Positions 58,401 through 64,000 of a DNA stretch of 64,000 bases are shown here, piece after piece (positions within the stretch are counted from its first letter, which is position 1; each line of letters starts with the position of its first letter). A program made the translations under genes and the position numbers. The stretch comes from Edolisoma coerulescens. Its lineage: Eukaryota; Chordata; Aves; Passeriformes; Campephagidae. The stretch is taken from contig VWZW01001167.1 in the NCBI GenBank assembly GCA_013397115.1, positions 1,494,399 to 1,558,398 on the forward strand, written 5' to 3'. The notes under the pieces were generated by a model. The model saw nothing but the letters and a program-made list of their open reading frames with translations, ran no database searches and had not been told where the DNA came from.

Positions 58401-61400
58401 AAATATAAACATAGACGTTGTGAATTTAATGGGGGGGCAGGGGTGTAGATATAATGAGGGGTTTTCAGATATCATTAGTGGGGGGCAACGTACAATATTT
58501 TCAGGCCTAACTAGAAATTTCTCCTTCGTTTGGCACCTCCAAAACTGATGCTCATATTGTTCATTTACCTCACAATCTTTCATTGAGTGAAATTATTCAG
58601 TTTGTTGAAGGCTCACATGACGAAAGAGAAATGATGAAAGGAAATGGCTCTGAAGATCCCAAGTGCCAGCAACTTAGCAATTTCTATTATTGCATTTACC
58701 CCGTGATCTTGGCCATATGGATTTTTCTACTTTTTTTGCCTCTTGAGAAACTTTGCAAATATAAAATTAATAAAAAATACCCCAGAGACATAAAGAAATA
58801 CCATGGACCATGACTTAATTCATTTTAGATTGGTTTTACTGGGGATGAGAAGAAGAAGGTGACTTCTACAGTTTCTTGGGCTAACAGGAAGTCTGTATTT
58901 GCCACATCACTTTTGCACCAAGGAAAACAATAATATTTATTTTGAATTACTTTGGGATTTTCAACTGCCTAAATAACACCATTGTTCAGAAAAGTAAAGA
59001 CTGAAACTAGATAGCTTTGAAATATTGCCACTAGTGAATAAAACAACTTCTTTACTCACTTGCAGAATTAATAAATTACTTATGTTTAACATTTTTATAT
59101 TTTAATATATTAAATATATTTATATTTTCTGTATGACACTGAAGATTTTTCAGGATGTTATTCTTAGTATCTATTTAAACAAAATGATGCTGTGAAATTT
59201 GCTCTTTATTCTTTCACACATACTGTTCTGGTCATTATTTTTTAAAAAGCACATAACACATTGAGTTTCACAATAAGTCTAGCTGGACAATCATCTCTTT
59301 CTTATAAAGTGGTAAAAGAAAAGAAGTTACTTTAGTATATTTTTACACTTTGCATGTAAAACAGGAAAGGAAGTACTTTCACACAAGATTATTTTTCCCT
59401 AATATCTGTTGTAAACTCTGTAAGCTATGCTTTATTTGTCAGTAAGTAGTCGGGAATTTGTTGTTTGTAACTTCTAACCTTCTATTTGATGACATATGGG
59501 GCTGTGGAGAGTGTTAGATAACTGCCTTCAAACAATAGGCCATAAAAATACTTGAATCCCAACAAGACTATAATTAAATCAGGAATTAATTTTTTTAAAA
59601 AAAAAAGGGATACGCTATTATGGAGCAGGTGTAATTTCTGTCCTCTCTAGGAACTACTTTTCTCAATCAATTTAAGTGTAAAACAAATACAAAAAAACCA
59701 AAAAAACAAACAAAAAAACCCCAACCAAACAAAACACATCCCCAAAACTAAATTATTGCCTTGAAGTTTCCTGGCTTTAGTCATATGTTTTTTATTTTGA
59801 ATGTATATTCTAAAAATGTCTTTTTTTTTTTCTCTAATTACTTGTACTTTCTTAAATTACACTGTGGTACAAGTAAATCACAAAAAGAATTCCTTGCATT
59901 ATGGCATTCAGCTGCAAATTCTGTATCGTTGTGTACAGATATGTACAAGTTTATGAACACGGTCAAATAACACACACACTGAATTCACATTTAAATACAG
60001 AGAATGATAATTTCTCTCACAGAGTATTCTAGATGAATAAAAGTAAATGAACACAATCCCAATGCAATGCACAGTTCACCCCAGAAAAAAGAACCAGCAT
60101 CCCAGATAACTTCTGAAATATATTTGCAGTTTCTTGGTATTTTATTGATCTCTGAAAACTGGAGTGGATGTTTGGAGAAAATGGTCCTTGCAAAAGCAAA
60201 ATTTCACCTCGGTGAAGGGCAGCAGGCGTCTTTTCAGATGTACCTGCCTTTTGCTAACACACATCTCAGCTTCTCCACCCCAAAATTAATCCCACACAAG
60301 AAGAGGCTGGGAAGCCAAGATGGCATGCAAACACAATGGGTTGGGTCAGTATGGGATAATAGCTCCAAGCACATCAGGCAACTGCAGGCTTCATAATGAG
60401 ACCTGCTGGGAAAGGACAAGAACATATAAAGTATAAAAAGGATTCAGTGGTGATTCTGGAATTTATGAGGAGTCTAAATGAAAATAAGCTTCAATTAACT
60501 GTGGCTAGACTTAAATATATTTTTTTAGAGAAAATGTGGTGTCAATTATAATTGGTGTTTGCATGGCACTGTCTGCAGGGGTGAAAATTACCTATGACCT
60601 CTAAAAAAAAGTGTCCCTGTAGAGATAAAGTTCATACTTATTTATATATTATGGAAAATGAGACATGGAAAGTAATTTTACTCTCATGTCTTCCATGAAA
60701 CTTTGACAGGAATCTCTTCACAGGGTTTTCAAGATGCTGGTTCCACTGCAAGTATTTCTTTTGAGTGCCTATAACTCTATTTGTCACTAAAATGTCTTAC
60801 AATTGAAGTGTTAAGTATTTTTAGGTTTCTGCTGAATTCTCAAGAGGTAGGAGATGAAGGAAGATGAATTCTCATAAAGGCAGAACACAAATACATGGGC
60901 ACTACCTTCATTCAGATTTATTGCTCTGTTAGTATTTGGTTTTGCACTTTCCTATCAGTATGATAATCACTTTTTTAGTTTGTGTGTTTATGTGTTTGTT
61001 AAGTCTGCCTAAGAGCTCTCATCATGGATAGGAAAGCTGTAAGCTTAACAAAAAATCTGGCAGCTGGTAGAGGGAGTAAAAGCTGGAGTTCAGGGGGTTA
61101 CGAGTGTGGGGCTGAGCACAGAAAATTTGGGGTGTTTTTGCAGGGTCTGGGCCTCAATCACAAAATCTTCAATAAGAGAAAAATGCCAACTTTGCATGTC
61201 ACATCCCATGACAGTATTGCAAATGTTCAAGTAGCAGAACCAAATGCATTTGAAGAAAAGGGTGTGTTTACTTCCTCAATGCCATGTACATGTTTCCGAA
61301 AGAAGCAGGTATCAAAGTTGCACCAAAAAAAGCTTACAGCATGGGCACTAGGCTGTGAACAACTTTCTGTTCAGTTCTGCAAGAGTTCTTTACACCTCAC

Positions 61401-64000
61401 TAGCATCGCATTGGAAAGTCATTCCAAAATACATTAAGCAGCATGACTTCCTGCTTGCTGCATGCTGTTTGTTCTCTCCTCTTCTTCCCAAGGGAAGATG
61501 CTTGGGCAGTGAAGTCTTGTCTGTTTGGTAGAGCTGGTTTGATTATAAACAATTATGTTGCCTCAGTGTTTTTGCTAGAAGACAAAAAACTGTGCCTTGA
61601 ACTTTGAATGGAAGGTCGGGTTTGTGACTGTCCTTATATCCCAGGATATTCATTTCACTATCTCAGAGTGGTCTCCAAGAACATTCTGTTTCCTAGACAG
61701 ACAACTTTTATGACAGCATTTACCCCTACTGAGGTGGAGATAGGGAGAGAAGAGAATGGTCTGCATGGACAGATGAGTGCAGTTGTCAGCACTAAGATCT
61801 ATACACTTTTTGGCCATTGTGGAAAAACCCCACTGTGATGAGAAGAACCATCTTCTTGTGGGGAGAGATTGTAGACAGCTGAGGACAGGTCTGATGATAC
61901 ACTCAAAGTAAACAGAATGGCTGAGGGCTTTTTATTGTAGGTGAATTATTCTAAGTGCTGAAAGCCTGGTGACCAAATACATCAGACACTTGTAGTCCAG
62001 CCAGGAAGCAAGTGAAGCATGAATAACTGAGTAACGTGTCATCGTCTGCCAGCATGGGATGGGGTCTTCTAGCCAATCAAAGCTTATAGAAAGCATTACT
62101 CATGGGTAATGCTATGTCCAAACTTAGCACAATCAAGGAATGTAAAAGGACTTCTAAATTATAGATTCAGCTGATCAATTACAGATGTGCAACGAACTAA
62201 CTCCATAGTAGACTGCACTCTTCAGAACGGCTTTCCTCACATCATGATTCTTGCCTGGGTTCAGTTTCACACAGATGTTTTTCATCCTTGGGCTAACTTT
62301 GTCCAAGTACAGAGCCGACAAGGCAGAAACAGCAGTGTGGTTGTATGGAGTAAGGAACAGAGCAATGTCTCATCTACCTTTTTCTAGTACTTGAGTTTAT
62401 GTCACCTGATGAGTTTCTCTTGATGATAACAAAGACCCAAGAGGCATCATTCTTGAACACCACATGTGACCAGCCTGATAGTATCTACCAATTATTCATC
62501 AGTGCAAGCCTGCAGAAAGGACTCAAAGCAACTTAATACATTCTCCAGCATCCTTCCCTTTCAGAGGAAACAACTCATTTCCATCTCAAGTGCCTTGGAT
62601 ATGGAAAGGATGTGGGAGGGTGTGAACATGCTAGTTCTCTCAAAGTAGTCCTTTCTCTTCATGTTAGTGACATTCAGACACTCAAGCTCAGTGGCTCTGA
62701 AGGTCAGTGTCCAGACCAGAGATCAAGTGACCCTATTTCTTCTGTAGAATAAGTACTTACTTGTGAGAACTCATTGGGGGCTCAGACGTCGTCCACACCT
62801 GAGCTCTGTAATGCTTGACATTTCATTTTCTTTAGTTAATTGATCATAATGAAGACTGAAGGTTTAGTACTTAAATACAATGAGTCTGTCAGTATTTTGT
62901 TTTTCTAATTCTTTTCCAGCCATGCCAGTCCTTTACTTTCTTATTCACAGCACAGAACAAACTAGTGCTTGGTCAAAACAGATTTTCTGTAGTATTGCTT
63001 TATATGTTGCACATCTTCATTGCAATCGAGTAGGAAAAAGTAATAACATCTCTTTACTAATGGGTAGTTGCCTCTGCATAAGTACTCAGGAAATTTTTGA
63101 TGGTAAAATATAACTTCCATCAGCAATATTTCTTGACTGAGGAAATTGTGAATGGTAGATGTGCAATGTATACATTGCTGCAATTCTGTCAGAAGATCAT
63201 TAAAGCAGTGCAAACAAACCAAATAAATGATATATTCCAGAAATATCTTTTTTATTCTGCATGGTTTCAGGTGTCCATTTCCATTCATATTATTCAATGT
63301 ATCTCTAGCTCTACTTAGCGGAGGCAATTATCTGTTTTCTGCAAACAATTGACACCAGAAATACAGAAGAAAGGTAGAATTTAATATACTTTAGGAAAGC
63401 TACTACAATTGCCTCACAGATCTATCTCTGAAGTAATCAAGAAGCCTACAGATAAGGGAAAAAAATTAACATAGTGTATACAGATTCAAAAAGACATTCT
63501 ACAAGATTTTAAAAATTGCACTGACAAGGGCTAGCAGGAAAACCCCTTGTGCTATTACAGTTGTTCAAAAAAAAAAAAGGAGTAAATGCCAACTGCCACA
63601 AACTACATGGTGTTCTGATCTGAAGTGTTCATCATATCCGAAATGACCACAAAAAGGTGTGACTCAGAAGGAGATATGGTGTGCTGCTGATGCAGTTGTT
63701 CAGCATCATGAGGCCTGAAAATGAACCACAGAAAACCTCAGGAGATTGAGTGACTAAGTACAAAAATACCAGAGCAAATCACTTTTATGTAAACAAATGT
63801 AAAATGACACATGAAAACACAATCGTAACTTTGCAAACAAATCTAATTATGACCCCAACTTGGCTATTACGGCTAGAGTGTGAGATTTTATATATATAAT
63901 ACGTGGTTACGTAAAAATACCAACACAAACATCACATACCACTGCTGAATAAAGAGTTTTTAATAAAAACTCAGGAAAATGCTATGAATTATTAGGAAAT
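55500..64000. other. Downstream region with no recognised genes
   Basis: AT-rich DNA. The longest open frame (61024-61437, 137 codons) has no motif or splice partner and is probably chance. The AT-richest part lies near 59080-59130. I see no RNA genes, CR1 or LTR sequences here. Confidence 0.5.
59680..59740 (+). repeat. A-rich low-complexity tract
   Basis: Runs of A interrupted by C (AAACAAAC, AAAACCCC patterns) over about 60 bp. No source element can be recognised next to it. Confidence 0.7.

Noticed and set aside
61024..61437. 137-codon open frame
   Set aside because: No motif or family resemblance and no flanking gene structure.
46000..64000. Search for a second SDR gene, CHCHD7 or PLAG1 exons
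   Set aside because: No open frame on either strand shows the expected SDR, twin-CX9C or zinc-finger motifs.
1..64000. CRISPR arrays, operons, bacterial or phage-type systems
   Set aside because: The window is clearly vertebrate nuclear DNA with spliced genes. No spaced repeat array or prokaryotic gene organisation is present.

Overview
The window looks like bird nuclear DNA. It carries a 5'-truncated CR1 LINE with the typical octamer-like 3' tail, several older CR1 3' ends, and a solo LTR of an avian ERVL-like type. Two spliced vertebrate genes lie on the + strand, in an otherwise AT-rich, gene-poor setting. The species cannot be fixed from the sequence alone.

Gene 1 is PENK (proenkephalin-A). 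Its conserved cAMP-responsive enhancer, CCAAT box and TATA box lie at about 16963-17040, and a non-coding 5' exon follows at about 17065-17287. A short exon (17781-17918) encodes the signal peptide and the first three cysteines. After a 2.8 kb intron, one long exon (20717-21382) encodes all seven enkephalin units. The joined protein is 267 aa and intact. The poly(A) signal is at 21672.

Gene 2, about 15 kb downstream on the same strand, is a membrane-anchored short-chain dehydrogenase/reductase of the SDR16C family, most likely SDR16C5 (epidermal retinol dehydrogenase 2). Six coding exons between 36402 and 45585 join in frame to a 302 aa protein. The TGxxxGxG cofactor motif, NNAG motif and N-S-Y-K catalytic residues are all present. 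A TATA box beside a CpG island at 35.1-35.8 kb is the likely promoter. PENK next to SDR16C5 in the same orientation matches the vertebrate arrangement (human 8q12, from memory). The two genes have no evident shared biochemical role.

Layout: 1-16.5 kb is gene desert upstream of PENK. 16.5-21.7 kb is PENK. 21.7-35.1 kb is intergenic, with the CR1 (23.9-25.1 kb), a candidate homeodomain-site cluster (27.55-27.75 kb) and the solo LTR (32.7-33.3 kb). 35.1-46 kb is the SDR gene, whose introns hold a 28 bp perfect palindrome, CR1 relics and a 37 bp-unit minisatellite. 46-64 kb has no recognised coding gene, but it has an unexplained CpG island at 54.87-55.48 kb that may be the promoter of an unseen transcript. 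Nearly all other open frames look like chance ORFs. I found no clear new biological system. The items most worth checking are the orphan CpG island, the possible alternative 3' end of the SDR gene, the stepwise-mutating pentamer array and the altered PENK processing and CRE sites.
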